A DNA stretch of 64,000 nucleotides from Pteria penguin (lineage: Eukaryota > Mollusca > Bivalvia > Pterioida > Pteriidae). The first letter of the stretch is position 1. Each line of letters opens with the position of its first letter. The stretch covers positions 6,640,329-6,704,328 of the forward strand of contig CM068590.1 in the NCBI GenBank assembly GCA_035048485.1, read 5' to 3'. Of this stretch, positions 1 to 12,331 are shown one piece after another. Under the pieces are notes generated by a model. It saw only the letters and a list, made by a program, of their open reading frames with translations. It searched no databases and was not told the DNA's origin. The position numbers and the translations under genes are program-made.

Positions 1-230
1 TCGGATGCACTATCATTTTTTGTTTTGATATTACTACTTGGTGATCTTATCTACGTTCTCATTCAAGATAAAACGTATTAGTAAACACAATACACATAAG
101 ATTATGCTTGTATTTTATTCATTCAAACAACTTCTTGTACATACAGGATACAATAAGAACAAGGGAACTGAATAAAATGTTCTTTTCCATCATGATGTGC
201 TATATACATATACATATTCCTAAACAACAC

Positions 231-1298
231 GGAGCGTCTCAGTATTTCTCTATTTTCACTAGTCCATTCCTCATCCCGATCCACGCCTGTCTCTCACTGT
301 CTACATCAATCAACCGTGACGTCTTCAGCCCACGTGGTTGTATATACTGGAGGAATTCGCCAACATTATCCAGGACATCTGTTGTTGTCCACATCAGTAA
401 TAAGGACGCGGACACTAATGTCTGTAGTAACGTCCTGTGTGTATAATGATGAGGCATCGGATCCTGTATACTGGTACCGTAGTCTGCGGTCTTTATCAAA
501 TGCTAGCAGTTTTCTTCTAAGTGTGTCAATAACGTAAAGATCCTTGTTGACTTTATTCACATGTGCTCTATATGGAAAAAAACCACTCTGGATCAAGTTC
601 ATGTATAATGTCCCCATCACAATTGTACTGGATTACTCGGTGATCCCAGTAATGCGATGTAACTGTTACGTAGTTTAATTGCGAGGTGACTGCTGCGATA
701 GGGTTAGAAAAGCTATCATATATCGGCGATATCAAGCTTGTGTTCCAATAAACTGATGTTACTTATTTGTACAAGTTCCTCTAGTTGTCTTATATGTCTT
801 TTGAATGTTTCCTCATATTTGTCATTGGTTGCTCTCTTTTCTGTTTGAAGCGTCATTTCTTGGTTCTTCGCCAATTTCTCTAGGCTCCATCCGTGCTATG
901 TCTAAGTCATTATCTACGGTTTTATGAATACGAGCCGCATACGTTACTTATTCTTAGTCATTTTTTTCGATGACGTCTTTATACCCATATGCGTCTGCTT
1001 CGTCCAAAAGAAATTTCCATTCCGCCATACATTCTTGAAAAGGCCCCTTTAACTTTTGTGTATAGTTTATTTTCTGATTGCATCTTCAATTTCTTCTAAA
1101 TCATGCCCCTTATGTGATGTTATGGAACATTTCACACAACATGCTTCATTGTAAGTAATGTACCAACATAAATTTTTATTTTCAGTGAGTATCTTACATG
1201 TTCGTTTTCTTCTTTTTGAATATAACGCAAACTCGTATGTTCGTCTTTTCTTCTAGAATTTCTCTTTACACCCTTTACAAAGGGCACACTCGCAATGT
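231..1298 (-). pseudogene. Decayed copy of the B-box/NHL gene
   Basis: On the minus strand this stretch aligns along its length with the intact B-box/NHL gene at 8703-10283. The part encoding the C-terminal propeller (about 231-650) and the parts encoding the coiled coil and B-boxes (about 690-1290) are recognisable, for instance in the matching text around the zinc-binding segment (1100-1290). It is broken: roughly 480 bases matching about 9150-9630 of the intact gene are missing near 660-690, the frame is interrupted several times so only pieces of up to about 85 codons remain open, and the start region is replaced by a tetranucleotide repeat. No functional protein is expected. It is one member of a local duplication. 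Confidence 0.8.
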
Positions 1299-1437
1299 AT
1301 GTATGTATGTGTGTATGTATGTATGTATGTATGTATGTATGTATGTATGTATGTATGTATGTATGTATGTATGCAGACATACATACATACAGATATACAT
1401 ACATACATACATACATACATACAAACATACATACATA
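1294..1437. repeat. Tetranucleotide repeat that switches strand (ATGT then ACAT)
   Basis: A run of ATGT units (about 1294-1374) is followed directly by a run of ACAT units (about 1376-1437), the reverse complement. The two halves can fold on each other. Open frames here are repeat artefacts. Confidence 0.9.
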
Positions 1438-2026
1438 CCGTCTCTGATGTCACAATAATAGTTATATTAGCAATGTCCTACCTTTAGGGTTGTCTATAAC
1501 CTGGATATCCTGATCAACATTCTAACTTCTGTTTTGCTCCTTGTTAGTAGCTGGTTACTATGGGCGTAGATATGTAACAGATAAAAGGTCAATGTGCAAT
1601 TTTAAAAACGAAAGTACTATAAAGGCATACAGTTGCCTGATTTGTCAAAGATTCAATCACATCAGAGATATATTCTCCTTGATGGGAATTCTCTCCTCTA
1701 ATACCTGAATGAGCACTTTAACGTTGAAATTAGAGATGGTCATACAAGGGAATCTCCAATATTCATATCGAGGCTCATCATTATTGATCTAGTCCTGTGT
1801 TTAGCTCTGTTAGTTACACCTTTCAAATGAAATAAATTATGAGATTCGGCAAAGTAACGTGTTTATATACTTCTTTGAAGAGAGAGAGAGAAAGAAAGAA
1901 GGGGGTTGAATAGGCAAGAAACATATTTCGCTATACATATATTTCGTTAAAAACAACATGAAAAATAACTAATAATAAAGTAAATAATAATCAGTAATAA
2001 TAATGATGATGATGATGATATTGATG

Positions 2027-2058
<32 letters not shown>

Positions 2059-2570
2059 GATGATGAAATAAATAAAATTATCTAAGAAAGTCGTCAGAGT
2101 AATATGTTTATTTATTTCTTTGGAGAGAGAGATGAATAAATTAAAAATATTAATGATAATAAAATTAATATTTCTTGCATAAAAATACAAGATTTTCTTT
2201 TTCAAATTTTGAGGCGGTGGGAACTTGTTTGCTTTGTTATTATTTCATTCCAAAACGTGACGATTTAACTTAAAGCACCTGTCTGGTGTATGATATCATG
2301 AAAGTAGTGAGGGGGCTGCTTTATGCTGAGGTCTATCATGCGAGGGAACCTCAGTTTCCAAATATTTAACATGAATTAGATTAATTATTCTTAGTGTTTT
2401 TATTTAATAAAAAACTTTTCATAATGATATCATCACCTTGATTGAGAAAAGATTTAACTACAAGTTCCGGTGTAACTCATTGGATGAAATGCTCATACGA
2501 AACGTCAAAACTGTCTTAAAATTACATTACGTCATACCAATATACCATTAAGCAGTTTTTATATATATAA
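1438..2570. other. Non-coding part of duplicated segment, copy A
   Basis: No gene seen. The sequence from about 1441 to 2300 matches about 11760-12480 with many substitutions: the stretch around 1450-1620 matches 11765-11930, and the stretch around 2195-2290 matches 12365-12470. It includes a GAT-type trinucleotide repeat (about 1995-2065) where copy B has an AAT repeat. Confidence 0.65.
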
Positions 2571-2574
2571 CATG

Positions 2575-3080
2575 AAGTCAAACACGCACGTTATGAAGTC
2601 AAAGCAGTTCGTTTTGAAGATAAGTTACGTTATGAAGTCAAATAATTTTGTTACAATGTCAATACAGTATATTATGACTGATTGATTGATTGATTTTTGT
2701 TTAACGTCACACCACGAATATTTCACGTATATGGTGACGGCATCTGCCTGATGCGGGGCATACAAATTTTGACCTTTGCAACGGATCCACCCGAAGCAGT
2801 GAGGGATCGTTCCATGCATACCACGACACGTGGTCTCGGTTTTTACATCCGAAAGACAGGACACCGGCATGACCAGAGTGGGAACCGTACCCCGGCCTCC
2901 CGATCAGGAATCCAGCGCGATACCACTATGCCAAGCCGGATTCCAGTATGTTATGAAGTCATTAAAGTGCGTTATGAAGTCAAAACATTACGTCGCGATG
3001 TTATTAAAGCAGGTCATGGAGTCAAAACAATGTATTATGAAGTCAAAATATTACATTATGGAGTCAAAATATTGGGACAA
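2575..3080. repeat. Minisatellite of units ending in TATGAAGTCAAA, split by a SINE
   Basis: Units built on GTTATGAAGTCAAA recur at 2575-2660 and again at 2946-3075, with a SINE between the two halves. The array existed before the SINE landed. Confidence 0.75.
2678..2955 (-). mobile_element. tRNA-derived SINE
   Basis: The left end has TGAT repeats followed by a segment around TTAACGTCACACC, which is the reverse complement of the ATCAATCAATC tail and GTGACGTAAAAC-type 3' end seen in other copies here (for example 34230-34262). The body shares the blocks about dropping in a confirmed order with 34010-34262 and 56750-57000. It lies inside a minisatellite. Confidence 0.75.
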
Positions 3081-3344
3081 TTAGAATATATTGGTAAATA
3101 TCTTTATCTAAATTGGAGACTGTGATTCTATGTTTATTCTTCTATTCAATTTCCACTTCTTTGTATTATTCTTGGTATATATGGTTGTACATATATACGC
3201 ACGTATGAACACGTTTGTGTGTGTGTGTTTGAGTGTGTGTAGGTATGTGTATATATACTGGTTTTAACTGTATATATTATAAATATTTTTCTGGGGTTTT
3301 TTATGTTTTTTTTTTTTTCTTTTTTTGGATATGAATGGCTTCAA

Positions 3345-3480
3345 CAGGACAGACAGAGAGATAAAATGCAAATCATCGCCGCAGAAAGTTACTGTCAACC
3401 GAAATCGAACCCAGGGCGTCAGAGTTGAAATCGAGTACATTCCACTGGAGCCTCTGTAACGGATGTTATACGCTAGAGAA
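3345..3480 (-). mobile_element. tRNA-like SINE head, copy in duplicated segment A
   Basis: On the minus strand a B-box-like promoter motif close to GGTTCGATTTC is preceded by a tRNA-like arm. It aligns with 13305-13435, so it predates the segmental duplication. Confidence 0.55.
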
Positions 3481-3699
3481 GTGTCGTGTTCTCGTGGCTG
3501 GAAGGTGTTGCGTTTTCCTGTCTGAGAGGTACCAGGTTCTTGTAACTGAGAATTGTCAGGTTCTTTCCTTATATGCACCTCGTAAATGTCCTTATGTATG
3601 TGACGGTATAAACAGACGTTCCCTGGGCATGGGAGATAATCTCTCACTGCTTTAGGTGTGTCAACTATCAAGGAAACGTAAATGACATGGAACAACGTA

Positions 3700-5015
3700 T
3701 TATGCTCCTTTCTTAGTAGTTTTCATATTGGCAATACATTTAGTTCAATAATTAATCTATCGTGACTTGATCGTTTAGAGCTACTTCTTATTCTACGGAG
3801 GGAATATTTTAGTGTAAAAGAATTAGTATTTTAACCATGCAATATATGAATGTTAGTACATGTTTCTCATTACTCCTCGTTCTGGGTGCTATTTCTTTTG
3901 GTGTTCGAAAAGCATTCAGTAACTTTTTTTTGATTAGTAAATAATTGGAAAAATGATTCACTGATTCAATGATTCACCGGTCGAATATCTCCCGCAACCG
4001 GTATGTGAATGTCAAATGGGTTGCTTTTCATTGTCCGTAGGTTTATGATTTCGAAAAAAAAAAGAATAACCTGAAACATTACTGCTGACTTTATGACGTA
4101 AAGAATGCCCGGACAATCTCATTTGATAATCGAATTTAACAGATGGGCCTCCGGTGTTTTATCGTATAACTCCGTGCTCTATTTTTCCGGGGTTCATTCA
4201 ATAACAAAAATCGATATGTACATGTTACTCCATTTCTGTATGATAATGGAATGGTCTGGGTTAATGGAGCAGGAAGACCTGCTATTAGAGTGTTCGACGG
4301 AAGCCCCTGGTTCTGTATAAATATATACAACGATATAAAACTCTTTTTGGTTATTTTGTATATTTCTTTAATCCTCATATTCGATTAAAACATTCCACAC
4401 ACGGGTAAGAGTTTAAGAGTACCCAACGTTCTTAAAATTAGGTAAGCATACGGTTCATTTGATGATGTCGTGTCAATTTGACACCGAGATAACTGGAAAA
4501 CAATGTAATTTCACATAAACCCAGCCCCACCCCCATCCCGCCAAAAAAAGGTAATTTTTGAGGAGTTATCCGATTATGTCGTTGAAGACGGGTTGAAAAG
4601 AGAAGTCGTCACCAATAGTTCTGGTTCACAACTTAAACAAGAGAACTTATCATAAAAGTTATGATTTTTCTCCCAAAAACTTTCGTAAGATATTGTTACA
4701 CAAAATTAGAAAAACAATTATTTGATTGTGTTATTTACTTAAATCAAGAATTTTTGTACAAGATGTGGATGTTATTTAAGTTTTTATTACTATTATTATT
4801 ATTGTTATTATTACTATTATTATCATAAAAATAATAATAATTATTATTATTATTTATTTTCATCCTGTCAATTTATACTTTCTAACTTACGAGTTGTCTT
4901 TTTAGCTGACGAGTCATTCTGGTACGATTTATCTGGGTTCAGCAATCAGCAAAAAAATACCAGAAATGGTTAGGAGAAAAAGAATTGTTTACAGACACCA
5001 GAAAATGTTAAAGAG
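3700..5015. other. Intergenic, no gene seen
   Basis: AT-rich sequence without a supported gene. It contains an imperfect TTA/ATT repeat at about 4785-4860 with mirror-like halves. Confidence 0.6.
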
Positions 5016-5019
5016 AGGG

Positions 5020-5545
5020 ATATCTGCTTAATAGTTTCCAGTACAGATGTAGAAGTCAGAAGCCCCCTTCTACGCTACAAGATTTATGCACTGCCACTCA
5101 TTTCGTCATATAGTGGCAGGTATAGGGGTGTTCGTGTGCCTTTTTTTACGAGAGAAATTTTTAAAAAGTAGTATATGTCCTGGTTTTTCTGCAATATTGA
5201 ATAAACTCCAAAAGAAAGAAGGGGTGTGAGAGGATTTAGAATATTAAAATACATATTTTCATACTGAAACTGACATTGTGAATATCTGCTTAAAAGTTTC
5301 CAATATAGATATTGAAAAGTCCGAAGCCTTTTATGCTACAAGATTGTATGCACGGTCACTCATTCTTACATACAGTGGTGGATATAGAGGGAACGGCGTC
5401 CTGTTTTGTCCTTATGTCCTTTTTAGGAGAGAATAGAGAGAGAGAGAGCGCAGAAGAAAGTTTGTAACCAGTTATATACGTATACGTCCTGGTATTTTTC
5501 TACAATACTGAATAAACTCTAAAACAAAAGAAGTAGGGGAAATGG
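5020..5545. repeat. Direct duplication of about 250 bp
   Basis: The block beginning with ATATCTGCTTAATAG (about 5020-5230) is repeated with substitutions at about 5279-5540: the same order of landmarks is seen, namely the TTTCCA block, the GCTACAAGAT block, the CACTCATT block, and the GTCCTGG block ending in a TGAATAAACTC segment. No coding frame is kept. Confidence 0.7.
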
Positions 5546-6029
5546 AGCCTACGAGAAGGAGAGAAAATAACCGCGATCTACAGAGGGCATATAAGATAGA
5601 TAAAATGTAATCTAATATACGAATTTAGATAGACTCCTATAATTTCCGTGTCGAAAGTAAGACATTGTTTTTAAGACGAGTTTTCTACCCCAGAAATAAC
5701 TAACGATTACGGGTCGCTACGATCTAAAGGTCATTGACAGATATGTAAGAGTCCTAACAAATAAATGACCCCTCCCTTGTATAAACAACGTATTTACCGA
5801 TAATTTTACTTTTATATTGGAAATATAGACACACGAAGTATACTAGTCTGTATAACCTTTACACAATACTCAGTTATAAGGGTTTATTATATAGTCATTC
5901 AAGATTTTATTCATATTTTACAATAACAGGACCGTTTTTATGTTCATACTTTCTATAATTAAATCTTTATACATTCATTTCAATGTGCATCACACATATT
6001 TCAACATGACATTTACTTCCCTGATGGAG

Positions 6030-6260
6030 CCAATCTATCTTAGTGAGTAGTGCGTTTGAGTTCGGCCAAGAGATCTAGGGTTCGAGTCCTGTCAGTAACT
6101 CTTCAGATGATACAGCCATACTATGGATTTTGCAAATACACATGATATGGTGAATACCACCCGCCCAGTCCCGTCAACTGATATCTGTGAGGTAGCGTAT
6201 AATGTATAACTTTCATGCAAATTATACACAGTTATTCAAGGGCAAGGCGCTCACTTGTAG
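6030..6260 (+). mobile_element. tRNA-derived SINE
   Basis: A B-box promoter match GGTTCGAGTCC lies at about 6080, with a tRNA-like segment before it and the usual follow-on after it, including a CAGATGATACAG block and a variant of the body shared by other SINEs in the window. Confidence 0.6.
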
Positions 6261-7139
6261 TGTAGCCTAGTAATCTGAAAACTTGTGAAGATGGGGCAAG
6301 GCAAAGTGTACACGATTAACCATTGTAATCTGGGACTTCTGACCTTGAGAGTAAACAGGTTTTCTTTTCCCCTATAGGAGGTTCTTGCTCAAAATTTGAT
6401 GATAGTGATACATTCAGAGACTTCCTGTCAATAGTTATTTTATGAGTTGTTTGCCGAGTTTTCTTTACAAGTCAAAGTTTGTATTAGAGAATCTCAATTT
6501 ATAATGTATCAAGTGTACAAATTATGATATTTTGGATCGACCTATAAAAATAAGGTACATGATCATCTATCAATTATATAGCTAGAGTGACTAGACATCA
6601 GTGTTATTCTTAAGAAACCATCTGAATCAAATGCGATGTTTTGAAAATTCCTGGCAGCTTACGTAAAATTATGACTAACTGTAATCTGTCCTTGAGTTTA
6701 AAAATCTTTATGAATACAGTTAAAATCTTAAAGAAAATCATTGATCTACTATTTTTGTTGGATTCCAAAAGATATAAAACTTTTCGTTAATACAAGAATT
6801 TAGAACTTTACTTCTGCATTATCTGTAAAATAAAATGATGTATTAAGATGCACATAAATTGTCCATATTTGTTGACAACCCCGCCTTCGTGCATGCGCAA
6901 TAATATATTCCTAAGCAAGACGTAAACAAGTATCAATAGTAGGATCAAAAGTATCAATAAAATGGAGAAAGTGAAAAGGAAACGGGGAAAAAGACTTTGT
7001 TTAGCGATTCGGAAAAGCAGATGTGAATAAAGGCATCTTTGTAATTTTAATTCGGTCACATGATTAATAGCTCATGAATATTCATTCTCTAGGCGTGAAA
7101 TTGCAGAGAATAGGACGATACTTCTGACGCTGGTATATC

Positions 7140-7940
7140 GCTAATGGAGCAATATTTTCAAAACAATTTTGTAAATCTTCGAAGTAGTGTCAAATATATA
7201 TATAGATGACTTGCTTTCAATTAATAATCCTTCATTCGCGGATTCCCTTAGCATCATCTATCCAAGTGAACTTGAGGTCAAAGAAACCACAGAAAGTAGT
7301 AATTCTACTTTGTATTTAGATATTATGTTGTCTTTCGACATTAATGGTCAATTGAACACCTCACTCTATGACAAACGTGACGATTTCAATTTCGCTATCA
7401 CAAACTTTCCTTTCATAAGTAGCAACATTCCATCATCGCCCGCATACGGCGTATTCATATCTCAGTTAATACGTTATACCAGAGCATGTTCAAATTACAG
7501 TGACTTTGTTCTGAGGGCTAGGCGACTTTCAGTTAAGCTGCTCAACCAGGGTTATATATGTGCTAGACTAGCAACGTCACTGAGGAAATTCTATGGTCGT
7601 TACGAGACTCTTATTACTCCATATGATATCTCGTTATCCAGACTTTTAAATGATATTCTGGACTGAGACCGATTCCGATCATTTTACACAGATCTGACAC
7701 CTTCTGTACTAGAAGGTTACCTACTTTGACTTCTCCATATATAAATACATATGGAATTTACACGATCTGACTCTTTCTACTGGGTATATGTGACTGGTGT
7801 TGCTAGCAAGCAGGAGATGCTCACTCTCCCCGGGCACCTGATCTCACTCCATCACAGGGGTTCACATATGCTCTTCAAGTAGACATATTTTGTTATTTTC
7901 CATTTTCACTGATTTTGTATGTCCTCTGGTTTTATGATTT
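7140..7940 (+). pseudogene. 3' fragment of a retroelement, end of reverse transcriptase
   Basis: An open frame at 7187-7666 (about 159 residues, entered without a proper start) begins at a reverse-transcriptase catalytic box, YIDDL, and continues with a thumb-like region containing YDKRDDFNF and YGVFISQLIRYTR, blocks that I recognise from many invertebrate retroelement proteins. The fingers and palm upstream of YIDDL are missing, so this is a 5'-truncated copy. The following 270 bases look like its 3' untranslated region. The exact clade (LINE-like or other) cannot be settled from this piece. Confidence 0.6.
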
Positions 7941-8702
7941 TTGGACTTGTGGTTTGGATTTATCCATCATCTTTACATATACATTTGTAAACTTAAAAGC
8001 TTATAGTAAGTTTCAAAACTTTTAAGATCCACTGAAGGACAGTGTTTCTTTAAGTTTACAGTACTCTTTTTCTATGTTCTATCTTCTTCCACCTCTTATT
8101 CCTCCTTGCCTTTACATTATAGATGTTTGTGCGTACAAACATACGCCTGGATACGTTTCTAACATCGGACTCACTCAAATTAACATATCAACATCATACT
8201 GATAAATAGCAGGTCAAGTTCGAACCATGGACTTCTCGTATTTTTTCACGCTACTCAATGAACAACACCGTCTCTAGAATGTTCTTCATACTAAGGTTGA
8301 GGTCATACATTTGTCCCAAGATCATATTATTAATTTTCATATACCTAATCCTTTTACATTCATACTTGGATGTGGTAAAAGGGATGTAAATTTACGTTGT
8401 TGATATAAATTCTAAGTGGTCTTATCTACATGTATCTACATGTTAATCTGGTTCAAGATACAATTTATTTCTGATCTAAATACATATGAAAATTTCCTTT
8501 GTATTTTATTATTAAAACACTTTGTACATACCACGGCATGCCATACGAATGTCCTTCTTTTAGTTTTCAGACTCTATTAAAACAAATGCAATTACTGTTC
8601 TCTGTCATGATCTTTTATTTGTAATGATAGAACGAGAACAAAGGAACTGCTTGATATGGTTGGTGACTTCCATTCCACCATAATGCGTTTTCCTTACTGT
8701 AT

Positions 8703-10283
8703 TCAGTATTTCACTATTTTCACTTGTCCATTTCTCTCCCCGATCCATACCTGTCCCTCGCTGTCCACATCAATGAAACGTGGCGCCTTCAATCCAGGAG
8801 GCTCTATATATTGTAGGAACTTGCCATCCTTGTCTAAAACGTGTACTCTGTTGTTGCCCTCATCAGTGATAAGGACGCGGCCACTTATGTCTGTAGTAAC
8901 GTCCCGTGGGTCGAATGATGAGGCATCGGATCCTGTATATTTGTACCGTAGTCTGTGGCCTTTATCAAATACTAGTAGCTTCTTTCTAAGTGTGTGAGTA
9001 ACGTATAGATCCTCGTTCACTTTATTCACACTTACTGTGTATGGATAAGAAAACAACTTTGGATCAAATTCATGCATGATGTCCCCCTCACTACTGTACT
9101 GGATTACTCGGTGATCACAATGATACGTCACGATGACGTCACTATTACGTAGAGAAAATATTCCCCACGGCTTGTACGGGGTAGAGAATACATGCGTGAT
9201 TCTCCATGACGTCGCTTCCTTTGACGCTGACACGATACGTTTATTGTCAAAGTCATTGAAGAGAATGTCTCCCTGTGGAGTGACGGTGATATAATTGAAC
9301 AAGAACTCAGTGTGTATGGTATCCAGTGCGGCGCCATCACGGTCCATCAGCTGTATACATTGTTTACCAGTCTTAACCCAAGCCAGACCTGATGACGTGG
9401 TACAGGCGATGTATGGATTACTATAACCTGGATGGAATGATGATACTTGATTTATTACTGGCGTGGATAATAATGGCGTAACAGACGAGGATTCTTGTCG
9501 TGATGATTGTTTACTACGTGTGACATCTGTGATATTGCTTGAAATTTTCTTTTCGAAATTGTGTACTGAAATGTTTAGTTTTCCAATCATGGTTGCTATA
9601 ATTTTATTATCAATTTGGCCAGGAGTGTAACTGGGAGGTGACTGCTGAGATAAGGTTGTAAGAGCTTTCATATCGGCGACATCAATCTTATGTTCTAAAA
9701 GACTGATATCACTTATTTGTACAAGTTCGTCTAGTTGTCTAATATTTCGTTTGAATTCCTCATACTTGTCATTTATTGCTTTCTCTTGTAGTTGAAGCGT
9801 CATTTCCTGGTTTTCGCTGATTTCTCTAAGCTCCTTCCGTACTTTGTCTAAGGCCTTATCTACGGCTTCATGAATACGAGTGGTATGCGCTACTAATTCT
9901 TGGTCAATTTTCGCGATGACCTCTTTGTACCCAGTCCTCGTTTGTTTAGCTTCGTCCAAAAGAGTTTTCCATTGCGTCAGAAATTCTTGAAAAGGACCTT
10001 GTAAGTTTTGTGTATCGCTGACTTTCTTATTACAGATTGACTCTTCAATTTCTTCTAAGTCATGCCTCTTATGTGATGTTACAGAACATTTCACACAACA
10101 TGCGTCATTACAAGTTTCGCACCAAAATACATTTTTCTTATCAGAATGTCTTTTGCATGTTCGTTTTTCTCTTTCTGAATATAGCGCAGATTTATGCGTT
10201 TGTCTTTTCACCTCGTGTTTCTCATTACACCCTTTACATAGAAGATCCTCGCAATTCGGACATTGATATTTTGCCGGGTTCAT
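8703..10283 (-). CDS. B-box zinc finger / NHL-repeat protein (TRIM-like, no RING)
   Basis: Single coding exon, 526 residues. The N-terminus has two B-box-type zinc fingers: cysteines at 8, 11, 17 and 20 with histidines at 23 and 30, then a B-box2 from C43 to H74 with CETC and CVKC pairs. A heptad-rich coiled coil follows (about 95-215). The C-terminal 230 residues form an NHL-like propeller, with repeats such as DVTTDISGRVLITDEGNNRV and the last blade ending in GQVKIVKY. Proteins of this layout resemble TRIM2/TRIM56/TRIM71 relatives, but the RING ubiquitin-ligase domain is absent, so ligase activity is not supported; a role in protein or RNA binding, perhaps innate immunity, is inference from the family. 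The bases just before the ATG read as a 3' splice site (TTTTATTTTGTAG then AATATG), so a 5' untranslated exon is likely. A decayed copy lies at 231-1298. Confidence 0.85.
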   Translation of the reverse strand: MNPAKYQCPNCEDLLCKGCNEKHEVKRQTHKSALYSEREKRTCKRHSDKKNVFWCETCNDACCVKCSVTSHKRHDLEEIEESICNKKVSDTQNLQGPFQEFLTQWKTLLDEAKQTRTGYKEVIAKIDQELVAHTTRIHEAVDKALDKVRKELREISENQEMTLQLQEKAINDKYEEFKRNIRQLDELVQISDISLLEHKIDVADMKALTTLSQQSPPSYTPGQIDNKIIATMIGKLNISVHNFEKKISSNITDVTRSKQSSRQESSSVTPLLSTPVINQVSSFHPGYSNPYIACTTSSGLAWVKTGKQCIQLMDRDGAALDTIHTEFLFNYITVTPQGDILFNDFDNKRIVSASKEATSWRITHVFSTPYKPWGIFSLRNSDVIVTYHCDHRVIQYSSEGDIMHEFDPKLFSYPYTVSVNKVNEDLYVTHTLRKKLLVFDKGHRLRYKYTGSDASSFDPRDVTTDISGRVLITDEGNNRVHVLDKDGKFLQYIEPPGLKAPRFIDVDSEGQVWIGERNGQVKIVKY

Positions 10284-10299
10284 ATTCTACAAAATAAAA

Positions 10300-11760
10300 T
10301 GTCGTTTAGGAAGCAATACAGAATAAAAACTGTTGTATTTTAATTATGTTCATTGTAAATAAATAATTCAATTAATTGAAACTTATCCCTCTGTTTCAGT
10401 TTTATTAGTTATATTGGACAAAGCTTATGCGATACCATTCGTCGCCCATCCGTCCATCAGTAAACATTTTGTGTGGTATCTGTACTCCTCTGAGATATGA
10501 TTATGGACTGAAAGTATTCCCTTTATGATGTGTATGATATCTGTGCGATAGAAATCCCACGGTCTAATAGCTAAGCTAGTGTAATGTAATTGCCAAAGAA
10601 TTAATATTTTCAAGAAATTTTTAATGTTAAAGGGCAATAACTCTATCAAAAATTACCGAACCACACCCATTTTCAAACATGACCTGCATTTTCCCTTGAT
10701 ACATCTATATACCCAATATCAATTTAATCCATCAAAGCTTCAAAAAGAAAATAATCGGAAACTGTCATTTGTAAGAAATGTTCTATGTTCAAGGGCAATA
10801 ACTCTGTCAAAAAATTACCGGACCACACCTATATTCAAACTTGACCTCGATACATCTGTATATCCAATATCAATTTAAAACTTCAGATCTTCAAAGAGAA
10901 ACTGTCATATTTATGCCCCCGGATTGATAGATCGGGGGCATATTGTTTTTGTCCTGCCTGTTTGTTTGTTTGTTTGTTTGTCTGGCTGTTGTCAACTGTA
11001 ACCTTGACTATAACTTTTGAATCTTGAAGGATTGAGACTTCATATTTGACTTGCGGACTCAACTAATGAACCTCTTTCAAATGACACCAAGGGTCATGAC
11101 CTTTTGACCTTGACAATGACCTTCACGCGAATAATAACGTTTTGGACTTTGGTGACGCCGAGGGCATTAGTGTTTCACAAACACAGCTTGTAAAAAATTC
11201 AAGGGCAATTACTCTGTCAAAAATTACTGGACCACACCAATATTCGAACTTGACCTGCATCTTCCCTTGATACATCTGTATACCTGATATCAATTTAATC
11301 CGTCATACCCTCAAATAGAAAATGAGCGGAAACTCAATGATGAAGAAATGACGGAATAAGGTAACCCTATATGCCCCCGGCCATTTCATGGCGGGGCATT
11401 AAAACGGTGAGCAACTGGTAGCAGGCAGGGGTTGCGCTGCTGCAATCCGTTTGGTTGAAAAAGTTAACCCAACAATGTCATTTTCAATAGGTTCATGGCA
11501 GGTCGCAACCCCCTTTTCCAACATTTCTATATTCGCATTTATATGATTATACCAAACCACCTCTAAAACCATGGATCCGCCCCTGTGACGGTAGTCAAAG
11601 CGTATGTTATTTTCATGTTTTTTAAGTCTGTTATAAGCGGGTGGTTGAAAGGTGGAAGGGGGTAGGTTCTCTCTTTCCTCTCCGTAGCTGCGTTTCCTTT
11701 GTAATATTATACCGCACGGAAAGGTATAAACCCCACTTTAAGAGATTTTCCTCTCCATTC
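10300..11760. repeat. Repeat-filled insertion found only in copy B
   Basis: This stretch is absent between the matching flanks of copy A. It holds three copies of a block beginning CAAGGGCAATAACTCTGTC (about 10627-10784, 10785-10911, 11197-11360), interrupted by the element at 10912-11190, then a region ending near 11590 in TGGATCCGCCCCTG, a terminal motif common to bivalve DNA elements. No gene is supported. Confidence 0.65.
10912..11190 (+). mobile_element. Dispersed repeat with GCCCCCGG...CGGGGGC hairpin head
   Basis: It begins with a short hairpin (TATGCCCCCGG paired with CGGGGGCATA) and ends near CACAAACACAGCTTGT. The same element, diverged, is at 41636-41905, with matching internal order (a TCTGTCTG-type block, a CAACTTT block, an ACACCAAGG block, and the GGACTTTG block). 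Two copies at unlinked places support a dispersed element; class unknown. Confidence 0.7.
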
Positions 11761-12275
11761 GTCTCTGATAACACATTAGAGATTATAGATGCAGTGTCCT
11801 ACCTTGTTGTCTATAACCTGAATATCTCAGTCAACAGTTAAACGTCTTCCTTGTTATTTGATGGTTACTATGGACGTAGATATATAACAGATAAGACGTC
11901 AATGCGCAAGGTTTAAAACGAAAGTAGAAGTGTCTGAAATGTCAAAGGTTCGATCAAATCACAGATATAATCCTCTTGATGTGATTCGCTCCTGTAATAC
12001 TCCAATGTACACTATGCACGTTGCAGAGAGGGTTCATAAAAGGGAATTCCCAATTTTCATATCGAGGCTCGTCTTTAACACTCCAGTCCTGTGTTCAGTA
12101 ACGCTCTGTTAATTACACCCTTTAAATGATGTAGTCTGTGAGAATGGGCGAAGTGATATGTTTACGCTACATATTTAGGGAAACGGAAAGAGAGGGGGGA
12201 GTTGAATAGGCAAACATAATTCGATAAATTTCGTTACACACAAAATTAAAAATAAATAAACGAATAATAATAATG

Positions 12276-12331
<56 letters not shown>

